64,000 nucleotides of DNA, from assembly GCF_024753135.1 (NCBI RefSeq), contig NZ_JANUGP010000011.1:124001-188000 (forward strand), in the 5' to 3' direction. This document shows, piece after piece, positions 18,868 through 26,417 of this stretch. The notes beneath the pieces were generated by a model. That model was not told where the DNA came from, did no database searches, and saw nothing but the letters and a program-made list of their open reading frames with translations. The stretch's first letter is position 1, and each line of letters begins with the position of its first letter. This stretch comes from Streptomyces pyxinicus (GTDB lineage: Bacteria > Actinomycetota > Actinomycetes > Streptomycetales > Streptomycetaceae). Both the position numbers and the translations under genes were made by a program.

Positions 18868-19905
18868 ATGGCACACGTACTCGTCACCGGTGGGACCGGC
18901 TTCCTGGCGTCCCACACGATCGCCCGGCTGCTGTCCGCCGGACACACCGTCACCACCACGCTGCGCGCGGCGGCGCGGCGGGCCGACGTCGAGCGGATGC
19001 TCGCCGTGGCCGGGGCCCCGGACGCGGACCGCGTCTCCTGGGTGGAGGCGGATCTGACCTCCGACCGCGGCTGGGACCGGGCCGTCGCCGGCGCCGACCA
19101 CGTGCTGCACATGGCCTCGCCGTTCCCCGGCGCGCAGCCGGACGACGAGGACGAGGTGATCGTCCCGGCCCGCGACGGGGCGCTACGCGTCCTGCGCGCC
19201 GCCCGGGACGCCGGCGTCCGGCGCACGGTGCTGACCTCCTCCTTCGCGGCGGTGGGATACGGACACGGCGACACCTCGCGCGTCTTCACCGAGGCGGACT
19301 GGACGGACACCGCGGGCCCCGGGGTGAGCGCGTACGTCAAGTCCAAGGCGATCGCCGAACGGGCCGCCTGGGACTTCGTCGCGGCCGAGGGCGGCGGCAT
19401 GGAGCTGACCGTGGTGAACCCCGTCGGCATCTTCGGACCCGTCCTCGGGCCGGACTACGCCGCGTCCGTCGACATCGTCCGCGCGATGCTGACCGGCCGG
19501 ATGCGCGCCGCGCCGCCCGTATGGACCAACACCGTCGACGTGCGGGACGTGGCCGACCTGCACCTGCGGGCCATGGCCGCGCCCCGGGCGGCCGGGCAGC
19601 GGTACCTGGCGCTCGCCGGCGAGCCGATCTCCTTCCCCGGGATCGCCCGTACCCTGCGAGCCCGGCTGGGCGAGAGCGCGGCGAGGGCTCCCCGCTTCAC
19701 GGCGCCGCCCCGGCTGCTGCGCCTGCTGGCCCGCTTCGATCCTGCGCTGCGGGCGGCCGTGCCCCAACTGGGCGTCGTACGCCGGGCCTCCAACGCCAAG
19801 GCGCGCGAGGAACTGGGCTGGTCCCCGCGCTCGAACGAGGACGCGGTCACCGCCAGCGCGGAGAGTCTGATCCGCCTCGGTGTCCTCGGTGGTCTTGGCG
19901 ACTAG
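18868..19905 (+). CDS. NAD(P)-dependent epimerase/reductase, extended SDR family
   Basis: 345-residue oxidoreductase with the N-terminal Rossmann motif VLVTGGTGFLASHTIARLL (TGxxGxxA type). The catalytic Tyr/Lys pair is in AYVKSKAIAERAAWDF. The overall plan resembles dihydroflavonol-4-reductase/aldehyde-reductase-like SDRs (TSSFAAVGYGH, VVNPVGIFGP). Substrate unknown. ATG 18868 follows GGAGG with very short spacing; upstream codons do not offer a better start. The XRE-type regulator gene begins 22 bp downstream on the same strand and may control it. Confidence 0.88.
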   Translation: MAHVLVTGGTGFLASHTIARLLSAGHTVTTTLRAAARRADVERMLAVAGAPDADRVSWVEADLTSDRGWDRAVAGADHVLHMASPFPGAQPDDEDEVIVPARDGALRVLRAARDAGVRRTVLTSSFAAVGYGHGDTSRVFTEADWTDTAGPGVSAYVKSKAIAERAAWDFVAAEGGGMELTVVNPVGIFGPVLGPDYAASVDIVRAMLTGRMRAAPPVWTNTVDVRDVADLHLRAMAAPRAAGQRYLALAGEPISFPGIARTLRARLGESAARAPRFTAPPRLLRLLARFDPALRAAVPQLGVVRRASNAKAREELGWSPRSNEDAVTASAESLIRLGVLGGLGD

Positions 19906-19927
19906 CGTCGGACGCGTGGCGTACGAC

Positions 19928-20731
19928 ATGACCGACACCCTGGGGGAGTTCCTGCGAGCCCGGCGCGCGCGGATCAGTCCCGAGCAGGCGGGGCTGCCCG
20001 TGGGCGAGCGGCGGCGGGTGCCCGGGCTGCGCCGGGAGGAGGTGGCCCAGCTCGCCGGCATCAGCCCCGAGTACTACCTGCGGCTGGAGCAGGGCCGCAA
20101 TCTCAACCCCTCCGACCAGATCCTCGCCGGGATCGCCGCCGCGCTCCAGCTCGACGAGGACGCGGTCGCCTATCTGCACCGCCTCGCCCACCCCGCGCCG
20201 CCCGCCCGCAGACGGCGGGCACGCGCGCGGGGCGACCAGGGCGACCTCCAGCCCCTCCTGGACAGCTGGCCGGCGACGCCCGCCTACGCCCAGGGGCCCG
20301 GCGGACGCGTCGTCGCCGCCAACCGGCTCGCGACGCTGCTGTGCCCCTTCTTCGCCGTGGGCCACAACCCGCTGCGCGCCGCCTTCCTCGAACCCGAGAT
20401 GCGCAGCCTGTACCCGCAGTGGGACGACATGACCGCCAAGGCCGTCTCCGGGCTGCGCGCCATGCTGGACCTCGACGACGCCGATCCGGAACTGCTGGAG
20501 ACCATCGGCGAACTCACCGTCGCCAGCGACCGGTTCAGCACCCTGTGGGCCCGCCGCGAGGTCCGCCGCCGCGACACCGGCCGCACCCGCTTCGACCACC
20601 CGGTCGTCGGCCCACTCGACCTGCGCTACGAGAAGCTGTCCCGCCCCCAGACCCGCCAACTGGTCGTCGTCTACCACGCCGACCCCGACTCGGTGAGCGC
20701 CGAGCGGCTGCTGCTGCTCGGCAGTCTCTGA
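19928..20731 (+). CDS. XRE-family transcriptional regulator with MmyB-like C-terminal domain
   Basis: 267-residue DNA-binding protein. The helix-turn-helix (about 5-70) includes LGEFLRARRARISPEQAGL and VPGLRREEVAQLAGISPEYY with LRLEQGRNLNPSDQILAGIA, characteristic of this streptomycete family. The C-terminal domain (about 95-265) is the MmyB-like, PAS-related ligand-binding fold; in related proteins it has been suggested to bind fatty acids. ATG 19928 gives the typical family N-terminus MTDTLGEF; GTG 19916 is an alternative. It follows the SDR gene closely. Confidence 0.9.
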   Translation: MTDTLGEFLRARRARISPEQAGLPVGERRRVPGLRREEVAQLAGISPEYYLRLEQGRNLNPSDQILAGIAAALQLDEDAVAYLHRLAHPAPPARRRRARARGDQGDLQPLLDSWPATPAYAQGPGGRVVAANRLATLLCPFFAVGHNPLRAAFLEPEMRSLYPQWDDMTAKAVSGLRAMLDLDDADPELLETIGELTVASDRFSTLWARREVRRRDTGRTRFDHPVVGPLDLRYEKLSRPQTRQLVVVYHADPDSVSAERLLLLGSL

Positions 20732-20905
20732 CAGGGCGCGTGGCGACCGGGCGGGGGCTTGTGACCTTCAGCGGTGAGTGGCCAGAGGCGTCGGGAGGGC
20801 TGTTGGTGAGCGGTGAGTCCTCGACGGTGGTTGGCCCTTCTTCTCAGAGATGGTTGGCCACTGCGGCCTCGGCTCCGTTCCAGGCTTGCCTTACGAGTTG
20901 GAGCC

Positions 20906-21640
20906 TCAGGTGTTGCTCAGGGCGCGGTCCAAAAGGGAGAGCAGGCGATCCCAGTGGCGCTGCAGCCCGGGGGCGCTGAAAGCGTCGGTGTCGGACATGG
21001 TGAAGCCATGGATGGTGCCGGGGTAGACCTCGGAGGTGTAGCCGACACCGGCCGCATCCAGGGCCTGGTTGAGCTCGCCGAGGGTCTCAGGCGTCACGTC
21101 GCCTTCGGCGTGGCCGAGGTGGACCTGGGCGGTGAGTCGGGAGAAGAGATCTGCTCCATCGACACCCACGGGGCCGTGGAACGCGGCAACGGCCGCTACC
21201 TGGTCGGGGTGGGCCGCGGCGGTGCGCATCGCATAGAGGCCGCCTATGCAGTAGCCGGTCACCGCGACCGGTCCGGCGCCGACCTCGGGCTGGGTGGTGA
21301 GGAACCTGAGGTAGGCGTCGGCGTCGCGCAGGACGCGCTCGGCGGTGTGTGCCTCGATCAGGGGCATCAGCTGGGCGAAGACCGCGGGCCGGACCCCTTC
21401 TCCGATGTACTCGGGAAGCTCGACCAGCGGCGCCGGGCCGTGCCGGTAGAAGGAGTTGGGGACGAGCACGTAGTAGCCGTGCCCGGCCAGCTCGCGGGCC
21501 ATCTCCCGCAGCACGGGCCGGATGCCGAAGCCGTCCGCGTACATCAGCACCCCTGGGTGCCGCTCCCCGTGGTCGGGGAAGGCGGCGAACGCGTCGGCCT
21601 GGCCGGCCGCAGTGGGAATCCGCAGAGACTTGATGGGCAT
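20906..21640 (-). CDS. Dienelactone hydrolase family protein
   Basis: 244-residue alpha/beta hydrolase. The nucleophile Cys lies in VTGYCIGGLYAMR (GxCxGG), the Asp in HAEGDVTPE and the His in YPGTIHGFTMSD, so the Cys-Asp-His triad of dienelactone hydrolases is complete. Substrate unknown; the family hydrolyses dienelactones and other esters. ATG 21640 follows an AGGAGGAT-type ribosome-binding site on the minus strand. Isolated, divergent from the small gene at 21891. Confidence 0.92.
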   Translation of the reverse strand: MPIKSLRIPTAAGQADAFAAFPDHGERHPGVLMYADGFGIRPVLREMARELAGHGYYVLVPNSFYRHGPAPLVELPEYIGEGVRPAVFAQLMPLIEAHTAERVLRDADAYLRFLTTQPEVGAGPVAVTGYCIGGLYAMRTAAAHPDQVAAVAAFHGPVGVDGADLFSRLTAQVHLGHAEGDVTPETLGELNQALDAAGVGYTSEVYPGTIHGFTMSDTDAFSAPGLQRHWDRLLSLLDRALSNT

Positions 21641-21890
21641 GAATCCTCCTGTCGTGGTTGAGGTGCAGAACCTGTGATCAACACGACGGAGGTGGAGCCC
21701 GCGCGGCAGCGCGAGAACCTCGATTGAACGGCGGGCACGAACCGGCCCGTACGGCGCTCAGAAGAGCCCCGGGTCACCGATCCATGTGTGGCGCGAGGCC
21801 GTCCCGGTATTCATAGCCGCACAGCGTAGCCCACCGGTTATGAGCGGACGGTCACAGTGTTTCGCCGCCGACCGCACTAGAATCGAACGC
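21641..21890. other. Intergenic region between divergent genes
   Basis: 250 bases between the dienelactone hydrolase and a small hypothetical gene. It holds the hydrolase ribosome-binding site and, at 21878-21883, a TAGAAT -10-like element for the rightward gene. No other structure seen. Confidence 0.5.
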
Positions 21891-22190
21891 GTGAGCGATA
21901 AACAACCGTCGGACGAGTGGTACGGCCCAGGTGCGGGTGCCGGTGGGCCGGACGATGCTGGAGGCATGGCCGGGAAGCGACCGATCATCGTGCACCTGCC
22001 GTCCCCGACCGGCGGGCGCCGGGTGCGGGTGGACGGCGAGATCCTCGGGCTCGCGCACGACGTGCGGGACCTGGTGGAGTTCCTGCGCCGGGCCGGGCTG
22101 GAGATCGAGCCCGAGGAGGTGGCGGACTCGCCGCTCATCGACTGGCGCGGGGTGGGGCCGGACCGGTGGGAAGCGGAGACGCGCTCGTGA
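21891..22190 (+). CDS. Small hypothetical protein
   Basis: 99 residues from GTG 21891. The conserved-looking part is residues 26-99 (KRPIIVHLPSPTGGRRVRVD, then DVRDLVEFLRRAGLEIEPEE), which suggests a small alpha/beta fold. I do not recognise the family beyond similar streptomycete hypotheticals. Start choice is uncertain. GTG 21891 sits 7 nt after TAGAAT (21878-21883), the spacing of a leaderless transcript; ATG 21966 is the alternative, with GGAGG too close to be a normal ribosome-binding site. The 26-codon extension has lower third-position GC than the rest. Confidence 0.65.
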   Translation: MSDKQPSDEWYGPGAGAGGPDDAGGMAGKRPIIVHLPSPTGGRRVRVDGEILGLAHDVRDLVEFLRRAGLEIEPEEVADSPLIDWRGVGPDRWEAETRS

Positions 22191-22231
22191 CGGCGGTGCC
22201 GGCCGCGCCCGGGTACGGGCAGACTGGCGGC

Positions 22232-22444
22232 ATGTCCTCCCGACGCCGAACCTGTCCCGTCTGCCGCCGTGAAATCGCCGTCGTGGCAGGCCGTTTCGCC
22301 CGCCACGACCCGCCCGGCGCGCGCGGGAACGGCGAACTGGTCTCCTGTACCGGGTCCCGCCAGGCGGCGCAACTGGGTGCCGTACAGCCGTCGTTGGACG
22401 GGTACGCCGTGCCGGACTTCCCCGGGCAGCTGCCGCTGTTCTGA
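22232..22444 (+). CDS. Small CxxC-containing hypothetical protein
   Basis: 70-residue protein beginning MSSRRRTCPVCRREI, with a CPVC pair near the N-terminus and one more Cys at about residue 39 (ELVSCTGSR). This is a possible but incomplete zinc-binding site. It also has His in RFARHDPPG. High third-position GC supports coding. It lies 41 bp after the previous small gene on the same strand and converges on the NAD(P)H-binding protein gene. No function assigned. Confidence 0.65.
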   Translation: MSSRRRTCPVCRREIAVVAGRFARHDPPGARGNGELVSCTGSRQAAQLGAVQPSLDGYAVPDFPGQLPLF

Positions 22445-22480
22445 CGCGGCGGCAGGCCGGCTGACGGATGTGACCGGACC

Positions 22481-23137
22481 TCAGTTCCCGGCCACCGACT
22501 TCACCGCGACGGACACCGGTGTCGAACCGCCGACCAGCTCCAGGGTCAGACCCGCCGTCGCCGACGTGTCCACCAGCTCCGCGAGCACGGCCGCCACGTC
22601 GTCCCGGGGAACCGGGCCGCGGCCGGTGTGCGCCTCCAGCCGGACCAGGCCGGTGCCCGCGTCGTCCGTCAGCGAGCCGGGGCGCAGGATCGTCCAGTCC
22701 AGCGCCCGCTGCCGGGACACGTGGGCATCCGCCTCGCCCTTGGCGCGCAGGTACACGTCGAAGACCTCGTCCCCCTGGTGCGCGGCGTCCGCGCCCATCG
22801 AGGACACCATCACGAAGCGGCGTACGCCGGCCCGCACGGCCGCGTCGGCGAACAGCACCGCCGCGCCCCGGTCCACCGTGTCCTTGCGGCCCGTACCGCT
22901 GCCCGGGCCCGCGCCGGCCGCGAACACCGCCGCGTCCGCGCCCTCCAGACGCGCCGCGACCTCGTCCACCGACGCCGACTCCAGGTCGAGCAGCACCGGT
23001 TCGGCGCCCGCCGCCCGCAGATCGTCGCCCTGCTCGGCCTTCCGGATGATTCCCGCGACCTCGTCCCCGCGCGCGGAGAGCAGCCGCTCCAGCCGCAGCG
23101 CGATCTGACCATGACCACCAGCGATGACAATGCGCAT
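22481..23137 (-). CDS. NAD(P)H-binding atypical short-chain dehydrogenase
   Basis: 218-residue protein of the NAD(P)-binding (NmrA/YwnB-like) SDR group. The nucleotide motif MRIVIAGGHGQIALRLERLL is GxxGxI-type. MVSSMGADAAHQG and YLRAKGEADAHVS hold the Ser and the Y-x3-K pair. WTILRPGSLTDDAGTG is typical of the group. Substrate and redox role unknown. Converges on the small gene at 22232. ATG 23137 places the Rossmann strand at residue 2. Confidence 0.88.
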   Translation of the reverse strand: MRIVIAGGHGQIALRLERLLSARGDEVAGIIRKAEQGDDLRAAGAEPVLLDLESASVDEVAARLEGADAAVFAAGAGPGSGTGRKDTVDRGAAVLFADAAVRAGVRRFVMVSSMGADAAHQGDEVFDVYLRAKGEADAHVSRQRALDWTILRPGSLTDDAGTGLVRLEAHTGRGPVPRDDVAAVLAELVDTSATAGLTLELVGGSTPVSVAVKSVAGN

Positions 23138-23210
23138 GATTCCGACCGTACGCCCGAAGAGACGCATCCGCCGCACGGGTTGACCGGTGTGACCGGAGCA
23201 GGCCGCATGC

Positions 23211-23252
23211 CGGCCACGACAACCCGGCCACGACAACCCGGCTACGACAACT
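23211..23252. repeat. Three 14-bp tandem repeats at the amidohydrolase stop codon
   Basis: CGGCCACGACAACC at 23211-23224 and 23225-23238 are identical. CGGCTACGACAACT at 23239-23252 is a variant. The TAG stop of the minus-strand amidohydrolase gene (23242-23244) lies in the variant copy. Confidence 0.9.
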
Positions 23253-24507
23253 CCTTCCGCCCCTGCCTGGGCAGCCCCAGTTCCGCCGCTGCCGCCGAGG
23301 AGCAGTACTCGCGGACCGCGCTGGTGCGGGACACCACCCGGCCGCGGTGCACCACGATGCGGCTGTAGGCGAGGGAGAGCGCGCCGGGCAGGTGGTCGCC
23401 GCGCACGGCGAGGAGTTCCGCCGGGAACCCCGCCTCGACGCGCACGTCCGGCAGGCCCAGGACGGCGCGGGCGGCGGTGGACACGGCGGCGTAGGCGTCC
23501 TCGGGGCGCAGGCCGTGGGCGGACGCCAGCAGGTAGGCGGCCTCCAGCGGGTCGCCGCGGCCCACCGGGTTGGCCACGTCGCGCAGGGCACCGCTGCCGG
23601 CCGCCACCCGCACCCCGGCCGCGCGCAGCAGCCGTACCGGAGCCGTGCCCTGCCGGTCGGCGCTGCCGCAGCCGCCCTGGGGCAGGCACACGACCGAGAC
23701 GCCGGCCGCCGCGAGCTGGTCCGCCACGCGGCCGGCGGCGTCCGCGGGCAGGCGCGCGAGACCGGCGCACGGTCCGATCGTCACGCCGGGGCGCAGGCCC
23801 CCCGCCATGGCCGCGAGCCGGGACAACCTGGCCGGGTCGGCGGCGTCCGTGTGCAGGTCCACCGGGCAGCCGTGTTCGGACGCCACCTCCAGGACGGCTT
23901 CCACGTAGCCCGTCGGATCGGGGTCCAGGTCCGGGCAGCCGCCGACCACCGAGGCGCCCATCTTCACCGCGTCGCGCAGCATCGCCAGCCCGTCGGCCCC
24001 GGCCGCGCCGGTCAGCAGCCGGGGCATCGCCACCGTCGTCAGTTCCGCGAGCCCCCGCAGCGAGCGCCGGGCGTGCAGGACCGCGCCCAGCGCGCCGAGC
24101 CCCTGGACGTCGCCCACGCGCACGTGCGCGCGCGTGGCCGTCGCGCCGTGCCCGAGTTGCAGCAGGGCCGCCTCCGTCGCCCGGCGCTGGACGTCGTCGG
24201 GGGCGTACGACACCGGGCCCGGCCGCTCGGCGGTCAGGGCGGTGTCGCCGTGCGCGTGCGGTTCCACCGGGGCCGGCAGGAGGAGGTAGCCGCCGAGGTC
24301 GACGCGCGTGCCGGCCGGGCGCGCCGGACCCGGCGTGAGGCTGCCGGCCGTGCCCACCGCCTCGATGCGCCCGCCGCCCAGCCGTACGTCCACGGTCCGG
24401 CCGTCGGTGAGCCGCGCCCCGCACAGCAGCAGGGGGCCCGGGTCGGACGCTCCGGAGGACCCCGGGGAGTCCGACGGCGGGTGGGGCTGCGGCTGGCTGT
24501 CGGGCAT
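23242..24507 (-). CDS. Cytosine-deaminase-like amidohydrolase with degenerate metal site
   Basis: 421-residue protein with the composite beta-sandwich/TIM-barrel plan of cytosine deaminase and related amidohydrolases. The HxH motif is present (PVEPHAHGD, His84 and His86), as is the next barrel His (VDLHTDAAD, His219). However, by alignment from memory with E. coli CodA, the Glu after that His is Ala222, the following barrel His region reads IGPCAG (near 246), and the catalytic metal-binding Asp is missing (AAGSGALRD near 304). It therefore may not be an active deaminase. The N-terminal 20 residues are Pro/Ser-rich. Alone on its strand between the NAD(P)H-binding gene and the tRNA genes. Confidence 0.82.
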   Translation of the reverse strand: MPDSQPQPHPPSDSPGSSGASDPGPLLLCGARLTDGRTVDVRLGGGRIEAVGTAGSLTPGPARPAGTRVDLGGYLLLPAPVEPHAHGDTALTAERPGPVSYAPDDVQRRATEAALLQLGHGATATRAHVRVGDVQGLGALGAVLHARRSLRGLAELTTVAMPRLLTGAAGADGLAMLRDAVKMGASVVGGCPDLDPDPTGYVEAVLEVASEHGCPVDLHTDAADPARLSRLAAMAGGLRPGVTIGPCAGLARLPADAAGRVADQLAAAGVSVVCLPQGGCGSADRQGTAPVRLLRAAGVRVAAGSGALRDVANPVGRGDPLEAAYLLASAHGLRPEDAYAAVSTAARAVLGLPDVRVEAGFPAELLAVRGDHLPGALSLAYSRIVVHRGRVVSRTSAVREYCSSAAAAELGLPRQGRKELS

Positions 24508-24775
24508 CGCGCTCCAGGGTCGGGGCCGTGGGCCGGGAAGTGCGTGACGACCGGAGGCGGTGCCTCAAGATCACGCGGGTCGAGCCTAGGGTCGCGAGCC
24601 GCGCGGGCCGTGCAGGAGCGCAATAGTCGTACCGGCGTGGCCCGCCCCTGGAGCCACGCGCTGCTCCCGCGCGCGGGGGAGCCCGGTGTCGGGGCGTTTC
24701 CCGTGGGCCCGCCGGGGCTCGGGAGGCCCCGGGGAGGGCTCCGGAAGGGGGCGTCCGGGGCGGACGGATACGGAT

Positions 24776-24805
24776 TTGGGCGAACGGCGGCGGACCGTGT
24801 AATGT
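24776..24805 (+). promoter_or_regulatory. Promoter of tRNA-Thr
   Basis: TTGGGC at 24776-24781 and TAATGT at 24800-24805 with an 18-bp spacer. The tRNA begins 12 bases after the -10 element, so the 5' leader would be very short. Confidence 0.7.
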
Positions 24806-24816
24806 CTTCCTCGCTC

Positions 24817-24889
24817 GCCCCAATAGCTCAGTCGGCAGAGCGTCTCCATGGTAAGGAGAAGGTCAACGGTTCGATTCCGTTTTGGGGCT
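24817..24889 (+). tRNA. tRNA-Thr (GGT)
   Basis: 73 nt. Acceptor GCCCCAA (24817-24823) pairs with TTGGGGC (24882-24888). The anticodon stem is TCTCC/GGAGA with loop ATGGTAA, anticodon GGT. The T arm is AACGG-TTCGATT-CCGTT. CCA is not encoded. Confidence 0.97.
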
Positions 24890-24935
24890 CTGGTGTGAGA
24901 GGTTCCCGTCGAAAGGCGGGGCCCGATCGCATCAC

Positions 24936-25008
24936 AGCGGTGTAGCTCAGTCGGTAGAGCAAGCGGCTCATAATCGCTGTGTCACCGGTTCAAGTCCGGT
25001 CACCGCTA
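24936..25008 (+). tRNA. tRNA-Met (CAT), elongator type
   Basis: 73 nt. Acceptor AGCGGTG (24936-24942) pairs with CACCGCT (25001-25007). The anticodon stem AGCGG/TCGCT closes loop CTCATAA, anticodon CAT. The first acceptor pair is A-T, fully paired; an initiator tRNA would have an unpaired first position, so this is the elongator. The T arm is ACCGG-TTCAAGT-CCGGT. Confidence 0.95.
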
Positions 25009-25014
25009 CTGACA

Positions 25015-25058
25015 GTAGCCGATTGCGGGGTCGGTCCTTCGATCGGCTACTCTTTCTT
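25015..25058 (+). terminator. Terminator after the tRNA-Thr/tRNA-Met pair
   Basis: GTAGCCGAT (25015-25023) pairs with ATCGGCTAC (25042-25050), followed by the T-rich TCTTTCTT. rpmG starts 40 bp further on. Confidence 0.75.
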
Positions 25059-25098
25059 GCGTTGAACAAGTCCATCCGTTCGTCTTAGGAGCACTCAC

Positions 25099-25263
25099 GT
25101 GGCTGCCACCGACGTCCGCCCGAAGATCACGCTGGCCTGCGTGGAGTGCAAGGAGCGGAACTACATCACCAAGAAGAACCGGCGTAACAACCCGGATCGT
25201 CTGGAGATGAAGAAGCACTGCCCGCGTTGCAATGCGCACACCGCGCACCGCGAAACGCGATAA
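25099..25263 (+). CDS. rpmG: 50S ribosomal protein L33
   Basis: 54-residue ribosomal protein read from GTG 25099, preceded by TTAGGAG. Begins MAATDVRPKITLACVECKER. Two CxxC pairs (CVEC and CPRC) show the zinc-binding form of L33. The adjoining genes are tRNA-Met and hadA-like; mycobacteria have the same rpmG-hadAB-tRNA-Trp-secE-nusG order as I recall. A strong hairpin follows the stop. Confidence 0.96.
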   Translation: MAATDVRPKITLACVECKERNYITKKNRRNNPDRLEMKKHCPRCNAHTAHRETR

Positions 25264-25273
25264 AAAGGCTCGT

Positions 25274-25315
25274 CCGTGAGGCCGTCCCCTTCGGGGGGCG
25301 GCCTCACGGCGTTTT
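25274..25315 (+). terminator. Terminator of rpmG
   Basis: CCGTGAGGCCGTCCCC pairs with GGGGGCGGCCTCACGG around a TTCG loop, then CGTTTTC. The stem is about 15 bp with one bulged base. Confidence 0.9.
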
Positions 25316-25401
25316 CACCGGCCCGCGCCCGCCGGCCCGAGTGGTCGGCCCGGCCCGGCTACTTTGGGGCCATCACAGCAGAGATCAGGAGGTGCCGGGC
25401 C

Positions 25402-25854
25402 ATGGCGCTCGACCAGTCCTTCGTGGGACGGACCTACCCGCCCACCGCCCCCTACGAGGTGGGCCGGGAGAAGATCCGCGAATTCGCCGAGGCGGTCGGG
25501 GAGGCCAACCCGGTGTACACGGACCCGGAGGCCGCCAAGGCGTTCGGTCATTCCGATGTGATCGCCCCGCCGACCTTCGTGTTCTCCATCACCTTCCGCG
25601 CCGCCGGCCAGGTCGTCGAGGACCCGCAGCTCGGCCTGGACTACAGCCGCGTGGTGCACGGCGACCAGAAGTTCGCCTACAGCCGCCCGGTGCGGGCCGG
25701 CGACCGGCTCACCGTCACGTCCACCATCGAGGCGATCAAGTCCCTCGCGGGCAACGACATCCTGGACATCCGCGGTGAGGTGCGCGACGAGGCGGGCGAG
25801 CACGTCGTGACCGCCTGGACCAAGCTCGTGGCCCGCGCGGCCGAGGAGGCGTGA
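25402..25854 (+). CDS. HadA-like FAS1-type MaoC dehydratase subunit
   Basis: 150-residue hot-dog-fold protein matching the N-terminal MaoC-type dehydratase family (HadA in mycobacteria). There HadA pairs with the catalytic HadB in a (3R)-hydroxyacyl-ACP dehydratase. Features: YEVGREKIREFAEAVGEANP, VIAPPTFVFSITFRA, VVHGDQKFAYSRPV. It probably forms a heterodimer with the next gene product (7 bp downstream). Streptomycetes make no mycolic acids, so the acyl substrate is unknown. ATG 25402 follows AGGAGGTG. Confidence 0.88.
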   Translation: MALDQSFVGRTYPPTAPYEVGREKIREFAEAVGEANPVYTDPEAAKAFGHSDVIAPPTFVFSITFRAAGQVVEDPQLGLDYSRVVHGDQKFAYSRPVRAGDRLTVTSTIEAIKSLAGNDILDIRGEVRDEAGEHVVTAWTKLVARAAEEA

Positions 25855-25861
25855 GGACCTG

Positions 25862-26290
25862 ATGACCGCCAAGATCGCGTACGACGACGTCGAGGTCGGC
25901 ACCGAGCTGCCGGCGCAGACCTTCCCGGTGACCCGCGCCACGCTGGTGCGCTACGCGGGTGCCTCGGGCGACTTCAACCCGATCCACTGGAACGAGAAGT
26001 TCGCCAAGGAGGTCGGCCTGCCGGACGTCATCGCGCACGGCATGTTCACCATGGCCGAGGCGGCCCGGGTGGTCACCGACTGGCTCGGCGACCCGGGAGC
26101 GGTCGTGGAGTACGGCGTCCGCTTCACCAAGCCCGTCGTCGTCCCGAACGACGACCAGGGCGCCCTGATCGAGGTGAGCGGCAAGGTGGCGGCCAAGCTG
26201 GACGACCGCACCGTCCGCGTCGACCTCACGGCCATGAGCGCCGGCCAGAAGGTGCTGGGCATGTCCCGGGCGGTCGTACGCCTGGCCTGA
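25862..26290 (+). CDS. HadB-like MaoC (3R)-hydroxyacyl dehydratase subunit
   Basis: 142-residue hot-dog protein carrying the hydratase-2 motif YAGASGDFNPIHWNEKFA with the catalytic Asp and His, then GLPDVIAHGMFTMAEAARV. So it is the catalytic half of the presumed HadAB-type dehydratase. Starts 7 bp after the hadA-like gene. No hadC-like third subunit follows; murB comes next, 127 bp away. Confidence 0.9.
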   Translation: MTAKIAYDDVEVGTELPAQTFPVTRATLVRYAGASGDFNPIHWNEKFAKEVGLPDVIAHGMFTMAEAARVVTDWLGDPGAVVEYGVRFTKPVVVPNDDQGALIEVSGKVAAKLDDRTVRVDLTAMSAGQKVLGMSRAVVRLA

Positions 26291-26417
26291 CGGCGCACCG
26301 CCGGCAGGGGGCGTCCTCCACAAGGGGGCGCCCTCCTCCGTACGCCCGCTGTCCCGCGACAGGCCCCCGCCCAGGTGCGTACCGCCGCTGCCGGACCCGT
26401 CTCGTACGCTTGGCCCC

